Origin: WS-2 sp964650245
Lineage (GTDB): Bacteria; Eisenbacteria; RBG-16-71-46
NCBI GenBank assembly: GCA_964650245.1
Contig: CAZYQK010000114.1
Location: 1 to 10,210, forward strand
Reading direction: 5' to 3'
Length of the DNA stretch: 10,210 nt
The translations under genes were made by a program, and so were the position numbers. Positions 1-7,117 of this stretch are shown piece after piece; the stretch's first letter is position 1, and each line of letters begins with the position of its first letter. The notes beneath the pieces are model-generated. The model made no database searches, was not told the DNA's origin, and saw only the letters and a program-made list of their open reading frames with translations.

Positions 1-264
1 AAGTTCTCGGAGGACTTCCACCCCCAAGTCAGTGCCCATGCTGGGCGTACCAACGGGACGGCCGGCGACGTGACGGCCGCCGACCTGGTCTTCTCGTTCC
101 AGGCAACGGTCGTTACCAACACCACACTGAGCACGAAGAGCTTGCCGGTGACGGTGTCGGACGCGCAGGGCCGAATGAGCGTGGCGTCCATCACGCTCAC
201 GGTCGTAGCCGCGACACCCGCCCTGCACACGAGCTGGGGCAGGATCAAGACCCGCTACCGCTGA
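1..264 (+). CDS. 3' end of a secreted Ig-like-domain protein (partial)
   Basis: The reading frame is open from base 1 and ends with TGA at 262-264, so the start lies outside the window; 87 residues are visible. The sequence is rich in Val, Thr and Ser with alternating hydrophobic residues, and contains LPVTVSDAQGRMSVASITL. That resembles the last strands of a bacterial Ig-like or cadherin-like repeat (PVTVSDxxGxxS...ITLTV). It ends in LHTSWGRIKTRYR, a short Trp-Gly...Tyr-Arg tail. From memory, similar tails close many secreted proteins of Eisenbacteria-like genomes, where they may act in sorting; this is inference. The protein is probably exported or on the cell surface. The last ten bases overlap the 3' end of the convergent gene on the other strand. 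The function is unknown, and the rest of the protein would be needed to place it. Confidence 0.7.
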   Translation, partial: KFSEDFHPQVSAHAGRTNGTAGDVTAADLVFSFQATVVTNTTLSTKSLPVTVSDAQGRMSVASITLTVVAATPALHTSWGRIKTRYR

Positions 265-1142
265 GCCGCGCCGTCCGCAGCGCGCCACAGATCCGACAAC
301 GCGGCGAAGAGCCGGTTGTAGGTGCGGACCGCGCTCTCGGGGTTCGAGTCCGCGAACGAGGCGATGCGTGGGGAGTCCTCGCCCTCGAATCCGATCTCGA
401 GCCACGGGTTGTTGGTGGTGGCGCGCGTGCCGCCGAAGTGGAGGCTCGTGATCCGCGCGATCGGCACCTCCAGCGCGTGGCGCTTCGAGACGACTCGCAC
501 CGCACCGGAGTCCACGATCATCCGGCAGGTCTCGCGGCGGAACGAGGTCTTGAGGTTCTCGGGATCGAGCGGGCTCTCGTACCACATCCCCTCGAGCACG
601 AGCGGCAGCGTGTCGCGCGCGGTGTCGGTTGCGCCCGAGTTCGCGGCGACGCGGGGCGTCCGTTGCGCCAGCGCCCGCACGCCCTTCGCGGTCGTGCTCG
701 CGCGCGGGAGCGGCGAGTCGCGCACCAGCGGCTCGATCCGCTCGGGATCGTCGAGCAGCCAGTCCAAGCGCAGGTGATCGGCGTCGTCCACCGACTCGCG
801 CAGGCGCAGCAGGTAGCGGCGTCCGGCGCTACAGTCCAGACACAGCCCGGCCATCCCGGCGAGGCCCGAGACGCAGTGACGGCCCGGCGCGACGGTCGCC
901 GCGACGTACGCGCGCTGCGGCAGCCACGCGAGCGCCGCACCGTCCAGGAAGAGCGCTTCGGGCTTGAGTGGATAGCCGCGCACGAACTGCTCGCGTGTGA
1001 AGCAGAGCGTCGCGTGGTCCGCGGGCGGCGGAGCGAGCGCGGTCGAATCGCCGAGTCGGTAGTGCGGCTCGGCGCGGGCGAGGGCGGCGAGCGTGACCAG
1101 GAGCACGAGACTCGCGGCGAGGCACCGGGGGCTGCGTGACAT
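255..1142 (-). CDS. Exported protein with DUF2846-like N-terminal half, unknown function
   Basis: I chose ATG at 1142 (MSRSPRC), giving 295 residues; an in-frame GTG at 1151 would add three. Neither has a strong Shine-Dalgarno site; a weak GAG lies 8 bases before the ATG. The N-terminus is a clear signal peptide: basic start, hydrophobic LAASLVLLVTLAAL, then an ARA-E cleavage site. Residues about 44-135 (AYVAATVAPGRHCVSGL, then GRRYLLRLRE) resemble DUF2846, whose members carry a 'vdpG.H.l' strand and a 'G..Yyl' strand. Four Cys in this part (near 47, 90, 101 and 104) could form disulfides outside the cytoplasm. The C-terminal part, about 184-285, is a separate domain with strands such as VRVVSKRHALEVPIARITSL followed by a helix-like end (YNRLFAALSDLW), suggesting a PH/GRAM-like fold, unproven. 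It is transcribed divergently from the membrane protein at 1227. No catalytic motif is visible. Confidence 0.75.
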   Translation of the reverse strand: MSRSPRCLAASLVLLVTLAALARAEPHYRLGDSTALAPPPADHATLCFTREQFVRGYPLKPEALFLDGAALAWLPQRAYVAATVAPGRHCVSGLAGMAGLCLDCSAGRRYLLRLRESVDDADHLRLDWLLDDPERIEPLVRDSPLPRASTTAKGVRALAQRTPRVAANSGATDTARDTLPLVLEGMWYESPLDPENLKTSFRRETCRMIVDSGAVRVVSKRHALEVPIARITSLHFGGTRATTNNPWLEIGFEGEDSPRIASFADSNPESAVRTYNRLFAALSDLWRAADGAAQR

Positions 1143-1226
1143 GCCGGGCACTCTACCGCCGTGAGGCGCGTCGCCGTCAAGCCGCCGCGGCGCGCATCAC
1201 GCCCGAGATGACATCGGCATCACAGC

Positions 1227-3176
1227 GTGCGAGCATGCGCCGCTGTGAATCCGCGCCGCCGTCACGAGCAGAAGCCTCCGCGCCGCGCCGCGCGCGCGTC
1301 GTCGGCGGCCCGGCCGCTCTCACCCGCATTCGCGCCGCCCAAGCCCGCACCGCCGCCCTGGCGTGACGGCTGGGCGTGGGCAAGTGTCCTCGCCGTGCTC
1401 CCGGCCGTGCTGCACGCGCTGGGCGCGCCCCTCGGCGAGCCGGTGGCCGAGGACTTCGATTTCCTCCACCACGCGCTATTCGAACCACGGCACTCGCTGC
1501 TGGACGGCGGCGGGTCGCTCGCCTTCTGGCGGCCGCTCTCACACCAGGTCTACTACGGCCTGCTGGGTCCGCTCATCCTTTCGAACCCGCGGCTGGTGGC
1601 GGCGCTCCACGCGGCGCTGCTGGCGCTGGGCTCGCTGCTGCTGTATCGCACGCTCCGTCGGAGCTGGCCGGGCTACGCCGCGGCGGCGGCGGCCGCGTTC
1701 CCGCTGCTCGCCGAGTCCATCCGCACCGTCATCACCTGGCCGAGCCACTTCGTGGATGTGGGCCCGTACCTGTTCTCGGCGCTGGCGCTGCACGAAGCCG
1801 CGCACCGTCGCATGGCCTCGTCGCTCGGAGCACTGCTGGCGGCGTTGCTGTGCAAGGAGGTGGCGGTGGTGACGGCGCTGCTGCTGCCATGGATGCCGGA
1901 TACGGGGCGCGCGGAACGAAAGACGCGCCTGCGCTGGGCGGTGGCGACGGGAGCGCTGGTGGCGGTCTGGGCTGTGCTCTATCTCGCGGTGCGCCGGAGC
2001 GCCGGGCTCGCGCTGCCGCACCATCTGGAGAGCGATCCCGCACTGCTCGCCACGCCGCTGCCGGTGCGCCTCGCGTGGGCGTTCGGGAACAGCGTGCGCG
2101 CCATCTTCAGTCTCCCGCCGAGGCCCGGTCCGTGGGATCAAGCGGTCCTGCTGGCGGGCGCACTGATAGTGGCCGCCGCGCTGGTCGTGATCGCGACGCG
2201 CGCGGCGGCGCGCGCCCGCCTCGCGCGCCGGGGGCCCTGGCCCTGGTGGGGGCTCGCGTGGTTCGCGCTCGCGAGCGCCATGCTGGCAGTGATCTTCCCG
2301 CTGTGGGCACCGGCCCGCTCGCTGTTCGCGAGCATCGGGCTCGGCGTGGGACTGGCGGCGCTGCTGGGCGCTGCCCATCCCTTGCTGCTCGGAGCGCTGG
2401 TCGCGCTGCGGCTCCTCACGTTCGCGCTCAGCCCCGGCCCGCCACCGGCGGTGTCGCCGACGACGGCGGAAACGCAGACGTTCATCGACTTCGAGCGAAT
2501 CGTTCGCCTCCAGCGCCTGATGCTCGACACGCGCACGGTGCTCGAGCGCCGTTTCCCGACGCTTCCTCCGCACGCGCGAATCGGCATGTATTACGTGCCG
2601 CGTCACGCGGAGTACGCGTTCGGTGGCGCGCGGGCGTTCCAGGTGTGGTACCGCGACAGCACGTTGCGCCGGGTGAGCTACACGGAGTTCTCCGCGCATC
2701 CCGAGAGGCCGGTGGTCACCCTTCTGGAGTACGAGCCGGCGCGGAAGCCCCAGATCGCGCTGGTGGAGCCGGACGCCATGCGAAACGTGCTCGGCGCCCT
2801 CGCCGAGCACAGGAAGGGCAACGACGTCGCGGCGCTCGCCCGACTCGACCGCGCGGACTCGATCCAGCGCGATCCGAACGCAGAGATTTTCGCGGGCCAA
2901 GTCGCGGGCGTGCGCGCCATGGCGCTCGCGTTCCTCGAGCAATTCGACGACGCCGAGCGCGAGGCCCGGCGCGGGCTGGCGCTGTGGCACGAGAACACCT
3001 ACGCCGAGTACACGCTCGGGCTCCTCGCGTACCGAGTCGGTAGCCTCGACGAAGCCATGGCGCACTGCAACCGCGTCCTCGGGCTCGATAGGCAGGACCG
3101 GCGTGCCGCGAGCCTGCGCGCCGCCATCCTCCGAGCGCGCGCGGCCCGGGCGGGCGCGCCGGTGCCGGGGCCCTAG
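1227..3176 (+). CDS. TMTC-like GT-C membrane protein with C-terminal TPRs
   Basis: The product is 649 residues with a basic, Pro/Ala-rich cytoplasmic-type N-terminus (1-48), many hydrophobic segments between about 49 and 400, and a soluble C-terminus. The features follow the TMTC/PMT-like GT-C order. An acidic pair follows the first membrane segment (EDFDF, 75-79). FWRPLSHQ at 100-107 corresponds to the F/xRP..... of TMTC proteins. A WPSHFVDVGPYLFSALAL loop begins at 171. LLCKE at 207-211 matches the family's LLSKE. Residues about 556-625 hold two TPR units (AMALAFLEQFDDAEREARRG and YTLGLLAYRVGSLDEAMAHC). Family members transfer sugars from lipid carriers to proteins or glycans on the outer face of the inner membrane; donor and acceptor here are unknown. 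The start is GTG at 1227, with GTG 1245 as an alternative; neither has a clear ribosome site. A run of seven Ala (151-157) sits in a membrane segment. It ends 24 bases from the convergent murA. Confidence 0.8.
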   Translation: MRACAAVNPRRRHEQKPPRRAARASSAARPLSPAFAPPKPAPPPWRDGWAWASVLAVLPAVLHALGAPLGEPVAEDFDFLHHALFEPRHSLLDGGGSLAFWRPLSHQVYYGLLGPLILSNPRLVAALHAALLALGSLLLYRTLRRSWPGYAAAAAAAFPLLAESIRTVITWPSHFVDVGPYLFSALALHEAAHRRMASSLGALLAALLCKEVAVVTALLLPWMPDTGRAERKTRLRWAVATGALVAVWAVLYLAVRRSAGLALPHHLESDPALLATPLPVRLAWAFGNSVRAIFSLPPRPGPWDQAVLLAGALIVAAALVVIATRAAARARLARRGPWPWWGLAWFALASAMLAVIFPLWAPARSLFASIGLGVGLAALLGAAHPLLLGALVALRLLTFALSPGPPPAVSPTTAETQTFIDFERIVRLQRLMLDTRTVLERRFPTLPPHARIGMYYVPRHAEYAFGGARAFQVWYRDSTLRRVSYTEFSAHPERPVVTLLEYEPARKPQIALVEPDAMRNVLGALAEHRKGNDVAALARLDRADSIQRDPNAEIFAGQVAGVRAMALAFLEQFDDAEREARRGLALWHENTYAEYTLGLLAYRVGSLDEAMAHCNRVLGLDRQDRRAASLRAAILRARAARAGAPVPGP

Positions 3177-3200
3177 GACGACCCGGTTCGCCCGCGGCCC

Positions 3201-4535
3201 CTACTCCCGCACCCGCTCCACGTCGGCGCCCAGCTTCGCGAGCTTCCGGTCGAGCGCCTCGTAGCCGCGATCGAGGTGGTAGATCCGCGAGATCCTGCTC
3301 TCGCCCTCGGCCACCAGCGCGCCCAGCACCAGCGCCGCGCTCGCGCGGATGTCGGTCGCCATCACCGGCGCCCCCGACAGCTTCTCGACGCCGCGCACCA
3401 CGGCGACGTTGCCCTTGAGCTCGACGTTGGCCCCGAGCCGCGCCAGCTCCGGCACGTGGGTGAAGCGGTCGACGTAGATGGTGTCGGTGATGACGCTGGT
3501 GCCGTCGGCGATCGCGCACACCGCCATCATCTGGGCCTGCATGTCGGTCGGGAATCCCGGGAACGACGCGGTGCTGACGTTGAGCGGGTGCGGCCGAACG
3601 GGGCCGCGGATGGTGACCTCGTGCTCGCCGGGCAGCACCTCGCAGCCCGCCTCCTCGAGCTTGTGGATGGCGGCCGCCATGTCGCCGGCCTCGCAACGCT
3701 CGAGCGCGATGCTGCCGCCGGTGATCGCCGCCATCGCCAGAAAGGTGGCGGCCTCGATGCGGTCGGGAATGATGTCGGTGTCGAACGGCTTGAGCTCCCG
3801 CACACCCTGGATCACGAGCCTGCGCGTCCCGAGCCCGCCGATGTGGGCGCCGCACTGGTTGAGCGCGTGGCCGAGCGCGGTGATGTCGGGCTCGAGCGCG
3901 ACGTTGTCGAGCACGGTCTCGCCCTCAGCACGCACCGCCGCCATCATGAGCTGGGCGGTGGCGCCGACCGAGACCACGTCGAAGCTGAACGCGGCGCCCC
4001 TGAGCTTCACGCCGTGCCCCACGATGTAGCCGTGCTCGATCTCGAGCTGGGCGTTGAGCGCCTTCAAACCCTCGAGGTGCAGGTTGACCGGTCGCGGGCC
4101 CCACGCGCAGCCCCCCGGCAGCGAAACGCGCGCGGTTCCGAAGCGCGCAAGCAGCGGCCCCAGCACGTAGATGCTGGCGCGCATGGTGCGTACCAGGTCG
4201 TATGGCGCCTCGACCGAAGTCACGTTGGAGGTGTCAATCCTACAGACGTGGCCGCGGAACTCCACGCGCGCGCCGAGCTGCTCGAGCACGTTCGCCATGG
4301 TCTGCGTGTCGCGCAGCAGCGGCACGTTGCGCAGCGTGTGAACGCCGGGCGTCAGGAGCGTGGCGGCCATCACCGGGAGCGCGGCGTTCTTGGCGCCGCT
4401 GATCTCGACCCGGCCGCTCAGACGTCTGCCGCCGCGGATGACTAGCGCGTCCATGGTGGTGGGCTCTGTGTCCTCGGTGGCGGCACCGGGGTTCGCTGCG
4501 GACGATGCGTGAGTCTTGCGCGACGCCACGTCCAT
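3201..4535 (-). CDS. murA: UDP-N-acetylglucosamine 1-carboxyvinyltransferase (MurA)
   Basis: MurA transfers enolpyruvate from PEP to the 3'-OH of UDP-GlcNAc, the first committed step of peptidoglycan synthesis, in the cytoplasm. The 444-residue product carries the full signature. SGAKNAALP (46-54) gives the Lys-Asn pair. PGGCAWGPRPVNLHL has the catalytic loop Cys143 (E. coli Cys115) and Arg148. FPGFPTDMQAQ has the catalytic Asp331. PDRIEAATFL and DIRASAALVL (Arg397) are also present. Having Cys rather than Asp in the loop predicts fosfomycin sensitivity of the enzyme. The start at 4535 has a good Shine-Dalgarno site (AGGAAGGA, 8-base spacer), which gives a 27-residue polar leader before the usual MDALVIRGG start. 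ATG at 4454 is the family-like alternative but lacks a good site. The gene stands alone between a convergent and a divergent gene, though it usually follows prmC in related orders. Confidence 0.97.
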   Translation of the reverse strand: MDVASRKTHASSAANPGAATEDTEPTTMDALVIRGGRRLSGRVEISGAKNAALPVMAATLLTPGVHTLRNVPLLRDTQTMANVLEQLGARVEFRGHVCRIDTSNVTSVEAPYDLVRTMRASIYVLGPLLARFGTARVSLPGGCAWGPRPVNLHLEGLKALNAQLEIEHGYIVGHGVKLRGAAFSFDVVSVGATAQLMMAAVRAEGETVLDNVALEPDITALGHALNQCGAHIGGLGTRRLVIQGVRELKPFDTDIIPDRIEAATFLAMAAITGGSIALERCEAGDMAAAIHKLEEAGCEVLPGEHEVTIRGPVRPHPLNVSTASFPGFPTDMQAQMMAVCAIADGTSVITDTIYVDRFTHVPELARLGANVELKGNVAVVRGVEKLSGAPVMATDIRASAALVLGALVAEGESRISRIYHLDRGYEALDRKLAKLGADVERVRE

Positions 4536-4543
4536 GGGGCGTG

Positions 4544-4551
4544 TCCTTCCT
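4544..4551 (-). promoter_or_regulatory. Shine-Dalgarno site for the upstream murA start
   Basis: On the minus strand AGGAAGGA is followed by 8 bases and then ATG at 4535-4533. This decides for the long murA form with its 27-residue leader. The alternative ATG at 4454 is preceded by a C/A-rich stretch without a comparable site. Confidence 0.6.
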
Positions 4552-4615
4552 GGTCCGCTCGCGGAGTCGTTCGCGGGACCGATGCAGTGGGAGCGTTCAG
4601 CGCGACCGTGCCGGC

Positions 4616-4644
4616 ATTATCGGCAGGAGGAGGCGGCAAATCAA
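4616..4644 (-). promoter_or_regulatory. Candidate sigma70-type promoter for murA
   Basis: On the minus strand, TTGATT (4644-4639, four of six matches to TTGACA) is followed by a 17-base spacer and GATAAT (4621-4616, five of six matches to TATAAT). The implied start of transcription lies near 4609, giving a leader of roughly 74 bases before the ATG at 4535. A short inverted repeat, TGCCG...CGGCA (4609-4613 and 4621-4625), overlaps the -10 element and could be an operator or a chance palindrome. It is one of few AT-leaning spots in the divergent gap, which supports the call. The housekeeping consensus in this lineage is assumed. Confidence 0.45.
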
Positions 4645-4730
4645 CCGGCGGCACCCGCGACGGCGCGCGATGGCGCTGGAACCGCGCCCCGGCGTAACAT
4701 GCCGCAGCGATTCTGGCCCGAGCCGACCCC

Positions 4731-4734
4731 GGAG
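4731..4734 (+). promoter_or_regulatory. Ribosome binding site fixing the DUF1684 gene start
   Basis: GGAG is followed by 7 bases and ATG at 4742. This ATG begins directly at a signal-peptide-like segment, so the longer upstream frame (open from 4505, Arg-rich and overlapping the murA 5' end) is not the real start. A GTG sits immediately before the ATG. Confidence 0.6.
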
Positions 4735-4741
4735 ATTCGTG

Positions 4742-5644
4742 ATGCTCGTCGTCCTCGCTACCCTCATCGTGCTCCCCGCAGCCGCCCCCGCTCGCCCGGT
4801 GAAGCTGGAGCCCGCAGCCGCCGACTCGATCAGCCGCGCGATTCAGAAGGACCGTGGCGAGACGCTGGACTGGCTCAAGGGCAAACCCACCTCCTACCTC
4901 GCCGCCATCCAGCGCCGCGACTTCGGCGACAAGACCGTGCTGACGGCAGGCCGCGAACCCGACAACGACGTGCGCATTGCCGACGATACCGTCGCGCCCC
5001 ACCACCTCAGCATCGCGGTGGAGGGTGACTCGTTCCGGGTCGCGGCCGTGGACGAAGGGGCGCGCTTCAGGATCGGCAGCGAGACCCACCGCGAGGCCAC
5101 GGTGGGCCCGAGCAGCATCGGGGTCGGTCGCTTCATGCTGCGGCTCTCGCACCAGCGCTACCCCGCGCTCATCGTGTTCGACCCGCAGAGCCCTCACTTC
5201 GGCGAGTACAAGGGCCTCAAGTGGTTCCCGGTGGACTTCTCGTATCGCTACATGCTCCCGCTCACGCCCGATCCGAAGCCCGACACGGTCATCATCCTCT
5301 CGACCCGCGGCAATCAGCGCCGCGCTCTGCGCGTGGGCTGGTTCGATTTCCTGGTCGGCAAGACGAAATGCCGGCTCGAGGCGACGCGCCTGCTCGAGCC
5401 CGGGGTCGGCGAGAAGGACCTGTCGCTGTTCTTCCGCGACGCCACCACCGGCAAGGAGAGTTACGGGCTGGGCCGCTACGTGGAAGTCGAGCCGCTCGCC
5501 GACGGGCGTTACCTGCTCGACTTCAACAACGCCTACAACCCGGCGTGCGCGATTTCGGTGCACTACAACTGTCCGATCCCGCCCCGGGCAAACACGCTCA
5601 AGGTCGCGATCCGCGCCGGCGAGATGGATTCGCACTACCACTAG
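4742..5644 (+). CDS. Exported DUF1684 protein with FHA-like centre
   Basis: The product is 300 residues. It starts MLVVLATLIVLPAAAPA, a short signal peptide that predicts a periplasmic protein. The order fits DUF1684: a helical start ending in LDWLKGKPTSYL (42-53), a beta-rich middle, and the family's C-terminal block. That block is FFRDATTGKESYGLGRYV (230-247), DFNNAYNPACA (260-270), CPIPP (277-281) and AGE (292-294). Cys269 and Cys277 are the conserved family pair and may bridge or bind metal; the role of DUF1684 is not known. Residues about 66-135 (LTAGREPDNDVRIADDTVAPHHLSI in two parts: GREPDNDVRIAD, then VAPHHLSI) look like the GR...D+.(L/I)...VS..H core of FHA domains, with Ala-Pro replacing Ser-Arg. 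The final residues HYH are an extra short tail. The gap to the next gene is 49 bases, so the two are probably co-transcribed. Confidence 0.85.
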   Translation: MLVVLATLIVLPAAAPARPVKLEPAAADSISRAIQKDRGETLDWLKGKPTSYLAAIQRRDFGDKTVLTAGREPDNDVRIADDTVAPHHLSIAVEGDSFRVAAVDEGARFRIGSETHREATVGPSSIGVGRFMLRLSHQRYPALIVFDPQSPHFGEYKGLKWFPVDFSYRYMLPLTPDPKPDTVIILSTRGNQRRALRVGWFDFLVGKTKCRLEATRLLEPGVGEKDLSLFFRDATTGKESYGLGRYVEVEPLADGRYLLDFNNAYNPACAISVHYNCPIPPRANTLKVAIRAGEMDSHYH

Positions 5645-5683
5645 GCGGCGCGGGCGGCGGGCGCGCCGTCGGCACATGCAGTC

Positions 5684-5689
5684 GGGAGG
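5684..5689 (+). promoter_or_regulatory. Ribosome binding site choosing the barrel-protein start
   Basis: GGGAGG precedes ATG 5694 by 4 bases, which is close but usable. The other in-frame ATGs (5676 and 5721) lack a comparable site. ATG 5694 places a hydrophobic export segment at residues 11-30. Confidence 0.45.
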
Positions 5690-5693
5690 CGGC

Positions 5694-6992
5694 ATGCGGA
5701 CTCGCGGTGTAAGTGATGCGATGCCGGGCTGGGTGCCGCTCCTGCTCGCCGCCTTGGTCGCGACCCCCGCGGCCGCCGTCGCCGCGCCCGCCCCCGACTC
5801 GCTGCCCGCGGCTCAGGCTCAGGCCGTACGGCTGTTCTTCGACTGCGGCGATTGCGGCAGCGATTACACGGACTACGTCCGCGACCAGCTCGCGTTCGTG
5901 AACCACGTGCGCGACCGCAACGAGGCCGACGTCCACGCGCTGGTCACCAGCCAGACCACCGGCGGCGGCGGCTACGAAGTCACCGTCACCCTGATCGGCC
6001 GCGGGCGGTTCGCGGGCGTGGACGACACGCTGCGCTTCGCGACCCGGGCGGAGGCAACCGACGCCGAGATCCGCCGCGTGCTGGTCCAGTACCTGGGGTT
6101 GGGATTGATGCGCTACGTGGCCCACACGCCGCTCGCCGAACGGATCGCCCTGCGCGACGCGGGGCGCGCGGCGGCGACGCCCGTGCCGGTCAAGGACCGC
6201 TGGAACAGCTGGGTCTACAGCACCAGCGTGAACGGCTACTTCAACGGTCAGAGCACGACCCGCTACATCTCGTCGTGGGGCTCGGTCTCGGCCGACCGCG
6301 TCACGCTTCAGTCGAAGTTCAGCCTTTCGGTGAGCGCGAGCTACAACGAGAGCCGCTTCGAGCTCTCGGGCGGGCAGCATCTCCTGAGCGTCTCGCGCAG
6401 CCGCAGCGCGGGCACATCGTTCATCCGGGGGCTCGGCGATCACTGGTCGGCGAAAGTCCGCGCCTCGGCTTATGCCTCGACCTACGACAACATGGACCTG
6501 AACGCGAGCGCGGGACCCGCCATCGAGTACAACCTGTTCCCGTACTCCGAGTCCACGCGCCGGCAGCTTCGCTTCGACTACAGCGTGAACTTCCACTACG
6601 CCGACTACCAGCAGGAGACCATCTACTTCGAGACCAGCGAGCGCCTGGTGCGCGAGGGACTCGAGATCATCCTGGACAGCAAGGAGCCGTGGGGCTCGTC
6701 GCAGATCTCGCTGGAGGCGCAGAACTACCTGCACGATTTCGGCAAGAACCGGCTCGAGGCGTCGGGCTCGATCTCGCTGCGGCTGCTCAAGGGGCTGTCG
6801 CTCAAGCTCTCGGGCAACGCGCAGCGCGTCCGCGATCAGCTCTCGCTGCCCGCGGGGGGCGCGACCGACGAGGAGATCCTGCTCCAGCGCAAGCAGCTCG
6901 CGACCGAGTACCAGTACTACGCCAACGTGGGGCTCACCTACACGTTCGGCTCGATCTACAACAACGTGGTGAACGCGCGCTTCGGGAGCTGA
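5694..6992 (+). CDS. Predicted outer-membrane beta-barrel protein with N-terminal DCxxC domain
   Basis: The product is 432 residues with a signal peptide (PGWVPLLLAALVATPAAAVAA, roughly residues 11-31, cleaved after AxA). Residues 45-155 form a compact domain beginning RLFFDCGDCGSDYTDYVRDQ, followed by FVNHVRDRNEADVHALVT and TLIGRGRFAGVDDTLRF. This pattern (D-C-x-x-C...DY...FVNYVRDRxxADVHV) is familiar from unnamed exported proteins of Bacteroidetes-like and neighbouring phyla, but I know no function. Cys51 and Cys54 may form a disulfide or bind a ligand. From about 168 to the end, alternating aromatic/hydrophobic and polar strands (WNSWVYSTSVNGYFN, KFSLSVSASYNESRFELS, QLRFDYSVNFHYADY, NVGLTYTFGS) predict a transmembrane barrel of roughly 12-16 strands. 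It lies 49 bases after the DUF1684 gene, so an envelope role for the pair is likely. It converges on the tyrosinase gene with a 125-base gap. Confidence 0.8.
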   Translation: MRTRGVSDAMPGWVPLLLAALVATPAAAVAAPAPDSLPAAQAQAVRLFFDCGDCGSDYTDYVRDQLAFVNHVRDRNEADVHALVTSQTTGGGGYEVTVTLIGRGRFAGVDDTLRFATRAEATDAEIRRVLVQYLGLGLMRYVAHTPLAERIALRDAGRAAATPVPVKDRWNSWVYSTSVNGYFNGQSTTRYISSWGSVSADRVTLQSKFSLSVSASYNESRFELSGGQHLLSVSRSRSAGTSFIRGLGDHWSAKVRASAYASTYDNMDLNASAGPAIEYNLFPYSESTRRQLRFDYSVNFHYADYQQETIYFETSERLVREGLEIILDSKEPWGSSQISLEAQNYLHDFGKNRLEASGSISLRLLKGLSLKLSGNAQRVRDQLSLPAGGATDEEILLQRKQLATEYQYYANVGLTYTFGSIYNNVVNARFGS

Positions 6993-7117
6993 CGTCCAGA
7001 GAGCGGAATGCATCCCGGCCGGGGCGCGGCCAAGCCGGCGCTGAATCTCCAGCACGCCGTCCGGCGGCCTCTCTCGCGAGACGGCCCGACCCATGACCGC
7101 GAGCCCGTCGTTACGAA

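Noticed and set aside
1675..1697. GCG/GCC triplet run encoding seven Ala
   Set aside because: Ordinary low complexity in a membrane segment of a GC-rich gene; not a repeat of interest.
1539..3065. Long open frame of 508 codons on the minus strand across the membrane protein gene
   Set aside because: The translation is Arg/His/Gln-rich and lacks hydrophobic or domain-like structure. It is the antisense shadow of a GC-rich gene whose sense frame has clear membrane segments and TPRs.
4505..4741. N-terminal extension of the DUF1684 frame upstream of 4742
   Set aside because: It is Arg-rich, overlaps the murA 5' end, and would bury the signal peptide. ATG 4742 has a GGAG at good spacing.
7072..7081. 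Perfect 10-bp palindrome TCTCGCGAGA between the convergent barrel and tyrosinase genes
   Set aside because: It could be part of a bidirectional terminator, but the flanking GGCC boxes are out of register with it and no T run follows on either strand.
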